From positions 62,001-126,000 of the forward strand of contig JAGIAA010000001.1 in NCBI GenBank assembly GCA_017745115.1: 64,000 nt of DNA. Direction: 5' to 3'. This DNA comes from Sphingobium sp. (GTDB lineage: Bacteria > Pseudomonadota > Alphaproteobacteria > Sphingomonadales > Sphingomonadaceae). A model generated the notes under the pieces. It saw nothing but the letters and a program-made list of their open reading frames with translations. It was not told the DNA's origin and did not search any database. Made by a program: the position numbers and the translations under genes. Numbering within the stretch: the first letter of the stretch is position 1; each line of letters begins with the position of its first letter. Positions 38,755 through 47,107 of this stretch are shown piece by piece.

Positions 38755-39483
38755 TCAAATCCTCTCCGCTATGCTGTGCAGCATGTCGGCTAGTTCGTCC
38801 GGCATGCTCAGAAATGGGGAATGCGCGCTTTCCAGCGTCGCGACGCTTGCGCAGGGCTGGGCCTGCTGCATCATGCGCTGCTGGGCGATCGGGATCGCGC
38901 GATCGAGGGTACATTCGATATAGTGGCGCGGGACCGATCCATAGCGGTCCTCGGTGAGAGCCAGCGGCACCACCATCGGGCCGAGCGGTTCGGGGACGAG
39001 GCGGCTCGCGGCCCAATCCTGATCCGACGGGGCGCAGTCCCCATAGAAGGTCACGATCGCCGCATCGCGCGAAATCGCCAGCGCCGCGCCGCGCGCCGCC
39101 TCGGACAGGCCGCTCTCGAACGCCGGATCGCGCGGAAAGCTCTCGCGGACATCGAACATGGATTGGCCCGGCGGCACCAGGAAAGCGGTGAGATAGACGA
39201 GCGCCGCGAAGGCGCCGGGGTCGCGCTCGGCCGCCATGCTGATCGCGATGCCCGCCCGGCTATGGCCGACGAGAATGACCGGCTCCGGCAAAGCACGCGC
39301 CTGCTCGGCAATGAACGCGCCCCATCGATCGAGCGACGTGGCGGCCAACTCGAGGTCGGTGCCGCCAATGCCCGGCAGCGTGGGTGCGGCAACGACATGC
39401 CCCCTTGCCTCCAGCGGCGCGCGCAGCCGGTCGAAGCACCAGCCGCCGTGCCATGCGCCGTGGATGAGGAGGAAGGAGGCCAT
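38755..39483 (-). CDS. Alpha/beta-hydrolase
   Basis: A 242-residue alpha/beta-hydrolase of the methylesterase/hydroxynitrile-lyase-like group. The oxyanion region is LLIHGAWHGGWCFDRL at the N terminus, the nucleophile is Ser in VGHSRAG (about residue 77), and the catalytic His is in ESAHSPFLSMPDELA near the C terminus. ATG 39483 is chosen because the conserved fold begins there. An ester or lactone of an aromatic compound is a plausible substrate. Confidence 0.85.
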   Translation of the reverse strand: MASFLLIHGAWHGGWCFDRLRAPLEARGHVVAAPTLPGIGGTDLELAATSLDRWGAFIAEQARALPEPVILVGHSRAGIAISMAAERDPGAFAALVYLTAFLVPPGQSMFDVRESFPRDPAFESGLSEAARGAALAISRDAAIVTFYGDCAPSDQDWAASRLVPEPLGPMVVPLALTEDRYGSVPRHYIECTLDRAIPIAQQRMMQQAQPCASVATLESAHSPFLSMPDELADMLHSIAERI

Positions 39484-39511
39484 GCCTACTCGCCTCTCAT
39501 CCTCACTTCGC

Positions 39512-39590
39512 CGTTGCGAGCGGCACGAAGCAATCCAGGACGTCCCGCAACGCCCTGGATTGCGACGGGACATTGCCCCTCGCAATGACG
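39512..39590. repeat. Dispersed inverted-repeat element, family B (copy 2)
   Basis: The arm CGTTGCGAGCGGCACGAAGC (start of 39512-39539) is matched in inverted form by 39554-39590, which ends in CTCGCAATGACG. It is the same family as 26811-26894 and lies in the gap between the hydrolase start and the alcohol dehydrogenase end. Confidence 0.72.
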
Positions 39591-39610
39591 ATGGGGGTGT
39601 TTGCGGGCCA

Positions 39611-40624
39611 TTAATCCAGCGTGATCACGGCCTTGCCGAACAGTGCCGGCGAGGCGACATAGTCGAACGCCTCGCGGCCCTGCGCCATGCTGAAGGTCGC
39701 GCCGATCACGGGCTTGAGATTGTTGACATCGAACGCATCGGCCATCTTCTCGGCCATTCGGCGGGAGCCCACGAAGATGCCCCGCATGATGCTGCCGGTC
39801 ATCATCAGGCCGCGCGGATTGGGGCCGCCGACGGGCGAGAGCACGCCGATCATCGACACCTCGCCATTGTGGCGCAGCGCCATCATGGACTGCTCCGCCG
39901 TGCCAGCGCCGCCGACCTCGACGACCTTGTCGACGCCGCCGAGGGCGCGGGCGATGTGAATGCCCCAGTCCTCATGCTGCTTGTAATTGATGCCATGATC
40001 GGCGCCGAGCGCCTTGGCGCGCTCCAGCTTGGCGTCGTCGGACGAAGTGATGATCACCTCGCAGCCCGCCGCCTTCGCGAGCAGCAACGCTGTCATCGAC
40101 ACGCCGCCCGTGCCAAGCAGCAGCACGCGCTCACCCGGCTTGACCGGGCGCGGCCCCTCGAACAGCGCGTTCCACACGGTCACGCCGGCACACGGCAGCG
40201 TCGCGGCCTCGGCATAGCTCAGCGTCTTGGCGATGCGCACAACGCCCTCTTCGGGCAACACGACGATCTCGGCCAGCATGCCAGGCGCGCCGGCCATGCC
40301 CAGCGCGACGCCCGGTGTCGGATTGGGCGGACCGTCGACCCAACCCTGGAAGAAGGTGCCGGCCACCCGATCGCCAACCTTGAAGCGCGTGACGCCCGCA
40401 CCGACCGCGATCACCTCGCCCGCGCCATCCGAGAGCGGAACCGTCGGCGTCGCGACGGGGCCGCCCATGTAGACGCCCTTCACGATCGCCTGGTCGCGAT
40501 AGTTCAGCGAGCAGGCATGGACGCGGATCGCGACCTGGCCGGGCCCAGCCTCGGGCGTGGGCAGGTCGACGAGCGAGAGGCCATCGAGCGACGTGGTGCC
40601 GGCGGCGATCTGCCATGCGCGCAT
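39611..40624 (-). CDS. Medium-chain NAD(P)-dependent alcohol dehydrogenase / quinone oxidoreductase
   Basis: A 337-residue medium-chain dehydrogenase/reductase. The GroES-like part has NYRDQAIVKG near residue 42 and GRVAGTF-type GDRVAGTFFQGW near 84; the Rossmann motif is LLLGTGGVSMTALLLAKAAG near 169. The N-terminal catalytic zinc Cys of true zinc ADHs is not in its usual place (ACSLNYRD instead of CxxD), so it is probably a zinc-independent quinone-oxidoreductase/enoyl-reductase type. An IclR regulator lies just upstream on the same strand. Confidence 0.85.
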   Translation of the reverse strand: MRAWQIAAGTTSLDGLSLVDLPTPEAGPGQVAIRVHACSLNYRDQAIVKGVYMGGPVATPTVPLSDGAGEVIAVGAGVTRFKVGDRVAGTFFQGWVDGPPNPTPGVALGMAGAPGMLAEIVVLPEEGVVRIAKTLSYAEAATLPCAGVTVWNALFEGPRPVKPGERVLLLGTGGVSMTALLLAKAAGCEVIITSSDDAKLERAKALGADHGINYKQHEDWGIHIARALGGVDKVVEVGGAGTAEQSMMALRHNGEVSMIGVLSPVGGPNPRGLMMTGSIMRGIFVGSRRMAEKMADAFDVNNLKPVIGATFSMAQGREAFDYVASPALFGKAVITLD

Positions 40625-40718
40625 GGTGCAATCCTTTCCTGAATTAAGACTCGGCGCTCTCCATGCCGCTGCTCTGCGTCACCGGCAAGGCGCGTCATTT
40701 CATCCGCTGAAAAAGTGA

Positions 40719-41525
40719 TCAGGCGACCGCATACTCGGCGGTCAGTTCCGCTGACACCGTCTCGGCCGTGCGCTTGAGCACATTGAGATGACGGCCCACC
40801 ACCGTGTCGGTGTCGGTGCGGCGAACCAGCCAGGTGACGTTGAGCGCCGCGACCGGTTTGCCGCGCATCATCACCGGCACGGCGATGGACCGGCGGCCGT
40901 CCTGGCGCACCGCCTGCCAGTCGCGGTCCGGCCAGGGATGGAAGGGCTCGCGCAGCGCGTATCCCCGCTCCCGCGTCTCAGCCAGCGCCTCGTCGAGCAA
41001 AGTCCGGCCCGAACCGTCGTCGTCAGCCGGGCATAGCCGCTCGATGATCGCTTCCCGCTCGCCCGCATCGCAAAATGCCAGATAGGCGCGGCCCGTCGAC
41101 GTGTGGATGTAGGAGAGCCGGCTGCCGACAGGCCCCAGCGTGATGGCGTCGAGGCGCAGCAGGGTGCTGTTCGTCTCGACGACTTCGACATGGTCGAGGC
41201 GCGGCACGGCAATGACCGATGGCCAGGCGACCTGTTCGGACAGCTTGATGAGGTGGCGCGAGGCGACCTCGGCGATACGCTGATGGAGCGCGTCGGGCCG
41301 ATAGGGTGCCCGGATGTAGCTGGGCAGGAACGCGCCATCGGCAAGGCGTTGCCAGATATGGCCATGCTTGCCGAGCGTCACGACCATGCGCAGCAATGTC
41401 GCCTTGGGGAGGCCGAGCGCGAGGTGCAGCTCATGGAGATTGGCGCCCTGGCGGCGCTCGATTTCCGCGAGCACCTGCAGGCCACGCTCGAGCGCGCGCA
41501 CCATCTTGACTTTGCGTTCGATCAA
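40719..41525 (-). CDS. IclR-family transcriptional regulator
   Basis: A 268-residue IclR protein with an N-terminal winged helix (ANLHELHLALGLPKATLLRMVVTL, about 28-51) and a C-terminal effector-binding domain (YLAFCDAGEREAI, SIAVPVMMRGKPVAALNVTW). The start is a TTG at 41525, supported by a strong GGGAGGGG six bases upstream; an ATG seven codons in (41504) is the alternative. IclR proteins often control aromatic catabolism. Likely targets are the alcohol dehydrogenase downstream and perhaps the SDR gene beyond it. Confidence 0.87.
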   Translation of the reverse strand: MIERKVKMVRALERGLQVLAEIERRQGANLHELHLALGLPKATLLRMVVTLGKHGHIWQRLADGAFLPSYIRAPYRPDALHQRIAEVASRHLIKLSEQVAWPSVIAVPRLDHVEVVETNSTLLRLDAITLGPVGSRLSYIHTSTGRAYLAFCDAGEREAIIERLCPADDDGSGRTLLDEALAETRERGYALREPFHPWPDRDWQAVRQDGRRSIAVPVMMRGKPVAALNVTWLVRRTDTDTVVGRHLNVLKRTAETVSAELTAEYAVA

Positions 41526-41685
41526 AGCCGCCCCTCCCTTTCACACAGCGAAATATCAAAAGGGCTCGGGACTGCAAGTCGGTTGCCAGGAAGGACGGAT
41601 TTTTCGTGCCGGACGCGTAAAATCGTGACCTTTTCGCCACCCTCCCTGGTAACTTATGTGCGTGGCTGACCCGGTCAGGGGTATC

Positions 41686-42909
41686 TTAGATCTCCAAAGT
41701 CTCCAACGTGCCCCCGTCGACGGCCCAATCCTGCGCCGTGACATGGCTGGCGGCCGGAGACAGCATGAACACCGCGACTTCGGCCAACTCGTCGGCCGAG
41801 CCCATGCGGCGCTGGGGCACCCTGCCCTCGATCTTGCCCCTCTGCTCCTCCGGAATGAGATCGAAGGCCGGCGTCTCGATGAAGCCGGGGATGATGCAAT
41901 TGCAGCGGACATTGTGCGGCGCCATCTCGACGGCGATGGCGCGCGACAGGCCGAGCACGCCATGCTTGGAGGCGACGTAGGCAGGATTCATCGCCATGCC
42001 GCGCTTGCTCGCCATGGATCCGGTGATGAGGATGGCACCGGACCTCGCTTCGATCATCGCCGGCAAAACCGTCTGCATCGCCCAGAACACGCTGGTCAGA
42101 TTGACCTTCAGGATCTTCTCGAAGAGATCGGACGGATAGTCCGTCGCGGGCGCGAAATTGCCGGCTAGGCCTGCGTTGGCGAAAAGACCGTAGACCGGGC
42201 CGAACTTGTGCACGGCGGCCGCGATGGCGTCCTCCAGCTTCGCCCGATCGCCGACATCGGCAGCGAAAGCGGCGGCATTGCGCGTGCCCATCTCGTCGAC
42301 ACGTTCGGCAAGCACCTCCGCGCGGCGCGCAATCATGGAGACCTTCGCCCCGCGCGCCACCAGCAGCCGCGCCGTCGCGAGACCGATGCCGCTGGAAGCT
42401 CCGGTCACGATGACATGGCGTCCTGCGAAATCGGTCATGATGGTTCTCCTTTTTTGTTCCGGTGCGATGAAGGCGGCCCAGGCCGCCGCGCCCGGATAAT
42501 CGGACGTCTCGGGATCCCATTGCGCGATCATGAGTGCGCGCGCCTCCGGCTCCGCCATGCCCGCAATGTCGCGATTGTAGCGATAGAAGCATGCCGAGAC
42601 GCGCCAATTGGCAATGCAGTGGACGTGGGTCGGCACATCGTCGCTGTCGATGACGGCGCGGAAGGCATCGAAATGCCCTTCCTGCGGCGCGTCGAACGGG
42701 ATCGGAATATGCGTGTAGCTGATGCCCAGCGCCGTGCAGATATTGGCCTCGTCGGCTAGCGCTTCCGGATGCGTGTCGAGGGCAAGATTGACGATGCGCT
42801 TGACGCCAAGCGCCGCCAGGCGCGCGGGATCGTCCGGCAGCAGGCGGCCCGACGTCGTTATCCGGTCGGACAATCGCTGCCACGCACGAATGTCGGTGGG
42901 GTCGGTCAT
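41686..42909 (-). CDS. In-frame phosphatase-like / SDR fusion (SDR also has its own start at 42438)
   Basis: A single 407-codon reading frame. Residues 1-150 form a tyrosine-phosphatase-like domain with the motif HCIANWRVSA (Cys98, Arg103; four residues between them rather than the canonical five). Residues 158-407 are a complete short-chain dehydrogenase: TGASSGIG nucleotide motif, FANAG, Ser in TGSMAS and Tyr-x3-Lys in AYVASK. The SDR has its own ATG at 42438 with a perfect AAGGAGAA six bases upstream, so a free 250-residue SDR is surely made. Removal of one base in the A6 run at 42450-42455 would end the phosphatase in TGA overlapping the SDR ATG. The SDR substrate is unknown. Confidence 0.82.
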   Translation of the reverse strand: MTDPTDIRAWQRLSDRITTSGRLLPDDPARLAALGVKRIVNLALDTHPEALADEANICTALGISYTHIPIPFDAPQEGHFDAFRAVIDSDDVPTHVHCIANWRVSACFYRYNRDIAGMAEPEARALMIAQWDPETSDYPGAAAWAAFIAPEQKRRTIMTDFAGRHVIVTGASSGIGLATARLLVARGAKVSMIARRAEVLAERVDEMGTRNAAAFAADVGDRAKLEDAIAAAVHKFGPVYGLFANAGLAGNFAPATDYPSDLFEKILKVNLTSVFWAMQTVLPAMIEARSGAILITGSMASKRGMAMNPAYVASKHGVLGLSRAIAVEMAPHNVRCNCIIPGFIETPAFDLIPEEQRGKIEGRVPQRRMGSADELAEVAVFMLSPAASHVTAQDWAVDGGTLETLEI

Positions 42910-42934
42910 GCCTGGAACGCCCTCAAGAAAAAAC

Positions 42935-43022
42935 CGTCATTCCAGCGAAAGCGGGGGCCCAGTTTGACGGCAACCTCCTAAATGGAGCCTCCAGACTGAG
43001 CTCCCGCTTTAGCGGGAATGAC
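42935..43022. repeat. Dispersed inverted-repeat element, family C (copy 1)
   Basis: Arms at 42935-42962 and 42996-43022 form an inverted repeat with four mismatches over 27 bases (core GTCATTCC.GC.AAAGCGGG). It lies between the phosphatase-like gene start and the amidohydrolase end. It resembles the element at 51397-51468. Confidence 0.78.
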
Positions 43023-43044
43023 AAAGTGAGATGTGGAAGCCTGT

Positions 43045-43917
43045 TCACACCAGCCCCAGGATGCGCGCAGCATTGTCCTTGAGGATGAGCGGCATGACCT
43101 CGTCCTTGAAGCCCACGCCCTGCGCGGCTTCGATCCATTTTTCCGGCGTGATCAACGGAAAGTCGCTGCCGAACATCATCTTATGCTTCAGCTGCGTGTT
43201 CGCATAAGTGATGATCTGCTTGGGGAAATATTTGGGGCTCCAGCCCGAGAGGTCGATGAACACATTGTCCTTGTGCAGCGCCATCGAAAGGCTCTCGTCG
43301 GTCCACGGCCAGCTCGGATGCGCGAGGATGAACTTCATGTCTGGGAAGTCGGACGCGGCATCGTCGACCAGCATAGGCTGGCCATATTTGAGGCGGATGC
43401 CCCCGCCCCCGCGCATGCCGGTGCCCATGCCGCTATGGCCGGTGTGGAAGATGGCCGGGAGCTTGTAGTGCGCGATGACCTCGTAGATGGGATAGCCGGT
43501 CCGGTCCGAGGGATGCATGCCCTGGATGAGGTGATGGAACTTGAAGCCCTTCACCCCGTAATTCTCGATCAGGTCGCGCGCCTCGCGGGCACCGAACTTG
43601 CCCTTGTGGGGATCGATAGACGCGAAGGGAATCACGATGTCGCTATGGTCGGCGGCGAGTTCGGCGATCTCGTAATTGGAGACGCGCTTGGCGCCGACCG
43701 CGCTCTCGCAATCGACGGTGAACAGGCAGAAGGCGATCTGCCGCTCGCGATAGAACTCGATGATCTCGGGGATCTTCGGCCGTTCGCGCGGCGCCCTGAA
43801 ATAGGCCGATGCCGCATCGAAGAACTGCGCCATGACCGGGTCCTCAGGATCGTGGCACGACACTTCGGCATGGACATGGACGTCGATGGCTTTGACGGCA
43901 TTGAGGTCGATGGGCAT
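43045..43917 (-). CDS. Amidohydrolase-2 family hydrolase/decarboxylase
   Basis: A 290-residue TIM-barrel metal enzyme. The first metal motif is IDVHVHAE (HxH at residues 13-15), with later ligands in FHTGHSG (His), LAHPSW (His) and GSDFPL (Asp). The pattern fits the PF04909 family (ACMSD, resorcylate decarboxylase and lactone hydrolase types), different from the LigW-like protein at 25733-26788. ATG 43917 has GGGAG upstream. The substrate is not determinable; ring-cleavage or carboxylated aromatic intermediates are plausible. Confidence 0.85.
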   Translation of the reverse strand: MPIDLNAVKAIDVHVHAEVSCHDPEDPVMAQFFDAASAYFRAPRERPKIPEIIEFYRERQIAFCLFTVDCESAVGAKRVSNYEIAELAADHSDIVIPFASIDPHKGKFGAREARDLIENYGVKGFKFHHLIQGMHPSDRTGYPIYEVIAHYKLPAIFHTGHSGMGTGMRGGGGIRLKYGQPMLVDDAASDFPDMKFILAHPSWPWTDESLSMALHKDNVFIDLSGWSPKYFPKQIITYANTQLKHKMMFGSDFPLITPEKWIEAAQGVGFKDEVMPLILKDNAARILGLV

Positions 43918-44017
43918 GCAAACTCCCTTGCCTGTGCGCCACGACGTGATTGCGATGTCGCGCACAACGGGGGGCGGTTATGGCGGCTTAAGCGCTCCGC
44001 AACAAGGTCGATGGCCC

Positions 44018-44524
44018 CTATTTCGTTTCCGAAATAATCTCGCCCTGATCCACCGACATCGCAGCGGCGCCGCCTCCCTGAATGCGCGCACGCGCCGACA
44101 TGAACGGGCCGATAGGCGCGCGCAGAGGCGCGAACAGCTGCAACCCCGTGGGCGAGGGCATGGCGACGTAAAGCGCCTCGATGCCGCCACGAGCGTGATA
44201 GGTTTCATGCCAAAACCCCGCGCCCGCCGACATCTCGCGGATGCGCCGCCACCAGTCGGCATGCGGTTCGCTGCGCGTAAAGCGCTCGAGTGAGTCCATG
44301 TCGCGCCAATATTGGCGGAAGCCAAAATGGTTGAGGCCGAACAGCACTGACTCATGGGCCAAGAGACCATCGGGGCGATGGCGCGCAATCTTGCCCAGTT
44401 CCGGGCCTATCCGCCGCAGGGCGAGAAAGCCCCGCCAACTCCTCACCCGGAAACCGAGCATGATCATCACCAGATCCGGAAACGCGGTCAAATCCACCGA
44501 CTGACGATCGATTGCAGCTTGCAT
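44018..44524 (-). CDS. DUF4188-family protein
   Basis: A 168-residue protein of the DUF4188 family, recognised by VMIMLGFRVRSWRGFLA near the N terminus, FRQYWRDMDSLERF in the middle, and GFWHETYHARGGIEALYVAMP. The ferredoxin-like alpha/beta fold resembles antibiotic-monooxygenase and aldoxime-dehydratase-like proteins. It is divergent from the TetR gene at 44557 with only 32 bases between starts, so it is the likely regulated target. GGAGG precedes the ATG. Confidence 0.8.
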   Translation of the reverse strand: MQAAIDRQSVDLTAFPDLVMIMLGFRVRSWRGFLALRRIGPELGKIARHRPDGLLAHESVLFGLNHFGFRQYWRDMDSLERFTRSEPHADWWRRIREMSAGAGFWHETYHARGGIEALYVAMPSPTGLQLFAPLRAPIGPFMSARARIQGGGAAAMSVDQGEIISETK

Positions 44525-44540
44525 CTTGGCCTCCGACTCT

Positions 44541-44555
44541 GTTTACAGTGTAGAC
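44541..44555. promoter_or_regulatory. Candidate TetR operator
   Basis: GTTTACAGTGTAGAC is an imperfect palindrome (arms GTTTAC and GTAGAC) placed exactly between the divergent DUF4188 and TetR genes. A related half, GGTGTAAAC, recurs inside the start of the TetR coding region at about 44575-44583. Binding there would block both genes. Confidence 0.5.
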
Positions 44556-44556
44556 T

Positions 44557-45120
44557 ATGAGCAAAAATGCGTACGGTGTAAACAAGCAATCGGCGCGCCA
44601 TGGCGATCTGCGGGAAGCGCTGATCGCCTCGGCTCTCGCGGCGCTCGAACGGGGCGAGGATGTTGGCTTGCGCGCGATGGCCCGGGCCGCGGGCGTATCG
44701 GCCATGGCGCCCTATCGGCATTTCCGCGACAAGGCCGCCCTCCTGGGGGCGGTCGCGATGCGCGGCTTCGACGATCTGCACGCAGCCCTGCTCGCCGCCG
44801 ATGCCCAGGATGATGCCCGAGAGGCGCTGGTCGCGCAGGGCGAGGCCTATCTCGCCTTCGCCCGTTCCCGTCCCGCTCTCTTCCGCCTCATGTTTGCCGG
44901 AGATCATGACGGCCCTCCGCCCGTCGGAGACAATGCTTATGGCGTCATGGTCCGGCGGGTAGAGCAACTGGCGCCGGACAATCTCGAGGCCGCGACGCTC
45001 CTCTGCTGGTCCACCGTGCATGGACTGGCGACACTAGCGCTCGACGGCGGCCTCCCCGCAGGCGGATCGCCCCACGAAAAGGGCGCTCTCCGGTTGATGG
45101 TGGCCGGCCTGGCGCGGTAG
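44557..45120 (+). CDS. TetR-family transcriptional regulator
   Basis: A 187-residue regulator with the helix-turn-helix LRAMARAAGVSAMAPYRHFRDKAALLGAV (about 40-68) and a C-terminal WHG-type ligand domain (LLCWSTVHGLATLAL). No Shine-Dalgarno sequence precedes the ATG at 44557; the operator-like sequence runs up to it, so the message may be leaderless. It probably represses itself and the divergent DUF4188 gene. Confidence 0.87.
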   Translation: MSKNAYGVNKQSARHGDLREALIASALAALERGEDVGLRAMARAAGVSAMAPYRHFRDKAALLGAVAMRGFDDLHAALLAADAQDDAREALVAQGEAYLAFARSRPALFRLMFAGDHDGPPPVGDNAYGVMVRRVEQLAPDNLEAATLLCWSTVHGLATLALDGGLPAGGSPHEKGALRLMVAGLAR

Positions 45121-45239
45121 GGAAATCTGATTACCTCGGAGAGCCAGGGCCCGCGAAGTGCTTACCGGGCCAATCATCGCGCCTGTAATAGCGAAGAGGT
45201 CGATGGGCCGGAGTCCTTAGTCTGACTGGAGGACAGAGT

Positions 45240-45476
45240 TTATGCGTTTCCGACGCTCCATTTTCCTGCCTTCCAAAGCCGTCGGCCCAACATACCGCCC
45301 GTGATCCATAATATGGGAGGCGAAAGCACCCACACCCAAAATATCGGCGCAACAAGAACATCGATTCCGGCAAACCCCCAGCTGATGATGGCCGTGAAGA
45401 ACGCGAAGGCAGTCCAGCCAATAATCGCTGCGAATAAGACCAGCCATAAAAGCCGCATGATCGATCGCCGCAGCAT
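45240..45476 (-). CDS. Small two-helix membrane protein
   Basis: A 78-residue protein with two hydrophobic helices (about 8-30 and 36-60) and positively charged ends. A strong ribosome binding site (GGAGGA, eight bases upstream of ATG 45476) supports translation. Codon and base use match the neighbours, though the gene is a little more AT-rich. Function unknown. It lies downstream of the aldehyde dehydrogenase at 45530, separated by a hairpin. Confidence 0.7.
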   Translation of the reverse strand: MLRRSIMRLLWLVLFAAIIGWTAFAFFTAIISWGFAGIDVLVAPIFWVWVLSPPILWITGGMLGRRLWKAGKWSVGNA

Positions 45477-45492
45477 TTGTTGATCCTCCAGT

Positions 45493-45519
45493 CAAACCCC
45501 CTCCCCTTCAAGGGAGGGG
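45493..45519 (-). terminator. Hairpin terminator after the aldehyde dehydrogenase
   Basis: CCCCTCCC and GGGAGGGG form a perfect 8-pair stem with a six-base loop, followed on the minus strand by GTTTGA. It ends the large oxidation operon, though the short T-run makes it moderate. The same motif is a frequent intergenic repeat in sphingomonads. Confidence 0.6.
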
Positions 45520-45529
45520 CTTCTGAGCA

Positions 45530-47047
45530 TTATAACGCGATGATGACCGACTTGAGCTCGGTATAGGCTTCGACGCCCTCCCTGCCCTGCTCTCGACCCA
45601 AGCCGCTTTCCTTGTAGCCGCCGAAGGGCAGCGCCGGATCGATCATGGCGTGGCAATTGCCCCAGACCGTGCCGGCCTTCAGCTTGCCGGCCAGCTTGTG
45701 CATGGCCGAGAGATTGTTGGTCCAGATGCCGGCAGCGAGACCGAAACGCGTGTCATTGGCCTGGCGGGCAACCTCGTCGAGATCGTCGAAGCGTTGAGCG
45801 ACGACGACCGGACCGAAGATCTCCTCACGCACCACGCTCATCTCCGGCTTCACATCGACGAGCACGGTCGGGTTCACATAATAGCCGCCCTCGCTGGCCG
45901 GGGCGTCGCCGCCGAGCGCCACCGATGCGCCGGCCTTCTTGCCTTGCTCGATATAGCCCATGACGCGGCTGAACTGCTCGTCCGAGACCAGCGGGCCCAT
46001 ATGGCCGGCAGGATCGAGGCTGGCGCGCGGTTGCCAGAAGCTGGAGGCTTCCACGAAATTCTCCAGCACGCTGTCGAACACGCTCTTGTGCGCATAGAGG
46101 CGCGAGCCGGCGACGCAGACCTGGCCCGAGTTGAAGAAGATGGCCTGCGCGGTGCCGGGGCCGGCCACCTTGGGATCGACGTCCGGCAGGACAATGACCG
46201 GCGACTTGCCGCCCAGCTCCAGCGTCACGCGCTTGAGGCTGTCGGTCGCGGTCTTGTTGATAATCTTGCCGACCTCCGTCGAGCCAGTGAAGGCCACCTT
46301 GTCAACGTCGGGATGGCGCACCAGACGATCGCCCGCCGTATGGCCATTGCCGGTGATAATGTTGACGACGCCGTTCGGGATGCCCGCCTGCTGGATGAGA
46401 TCGGCCAGGCGCAGCGCAGTCAGCGACGTCTGCTCGGCGGGCTTCAGCACCACCGTGCAGCCGGCCGTGAGCGCCGGTGCAATCTTGAGTACCGCCATGA
46501 GCAGCGGGAAATTCCACGGCACGATCTGCGCGGCAACGCCGATCGGCTCGCGGCGCACATAGCTGTGGAACAGGCCGCGCGGCGTCGCCGAGGGCTCGAT
46601 CTGCTCGCCGCCGCCGAGCTTGCTCGCCCAGCCGGCCATATAATGGATCATGCCGATGGCGCCCGGCACGTCGATCGCCGCAGCCATGCCCTTCGGCTTG
46701 CCATTGTCGATGGCCTCCAGCTCGGCCAGCTCGTCGGCATGGGCGGCGAGAATGTCGGCGAGCTTGTGCAGCATGCCTTCGCGAACCATCGGCGGCAGGT
46801 CGGACCAACGGCCATCGTCGAATGCGCGGCGGGCAGCGGCGACGGCGCGGTCGACGTCGTCATTGGTCGCATCGACGAAATGGCTCACGACCTTGCCGGA
46901 CGACGGATCGATGACCTCGAGCGTCGCACCGCCTGTCGAATCCACCCATTCGCCATCGATGAAGAGTTGGGGCTTGCGAGCCAGCGCCTTCTTGGCGGCG
47001 TCCGAATAAGGGAACTGCTCAAGCTTCACATTGGTCATCTGGTTCAT
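45530..47047 (-). CDS. NAD-dependent aldehyde dehydrogenase
   Basis: A 505-residue aldehyde dehydrogenase of the class 1/2, phenylacetaldehyde-like group. Visible are IVPWNFPLLM near residue 173, FTGSTEVGKII near 253, the catalytic Glu in LELGGKSP (about 276) and the catalytic Cys in NSGQVCVAGSRL (about 311). It stands last in the operon after two PQQ dehydrogenases, so it would oxidise an aldehyde made in or imported from the periplasm. The ATG has AAGGAG upstream. Confidence 0.92.
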   Translation of the reverse strand: MNQMTNVKLEQFPYSDAAKKALARKPQLFIDGEWVDSTGGATLEVIDPSSGKVVSHFVDATNDDVDRAVAAARRAFDDGRWSDLPPMVREGMLHKLADILAAHADELAELEAIDNGKPKGMAAAIDVPGAIGMIHYMAGWASKLGGGEQIEPSATPRGLFHSYVRREPIGVAAQIVPWNFPLLMAVLKIAPALTAGCTVVLKPAEQTSLTALRLADLIQQAGIPNGVVNIITGNGHTAGDRLVRHPDVDKVAFTGSTEVGKIINKTATDSLKRVTLELGGKSPVIVLPDVDPKVAGPGTAQAIFFNSGQVCVAGSRLYAHKSVFDSVLENFVEASSFWQPRASLDPAGHMGPLVSDEQFSRVMGYIEQGKKAGASVALGGDAPASEGGYYVNPTVLVDVKPEMSVVREEIFGPVVVAQRFDDLDEVARQANDTRFGLAAGIWTNNLSAMHKLAGKLKAGTVWGNCHAMIDPALPFGGYKESGLGREQGREGVEAYTELKSVIIAL

Positions 47048-47107
47048 GGTCCAACTCCTTGATTTATATATCTCGAATGACGTTTGATCGCGTTCGTCGG
47101 CTTGTCC

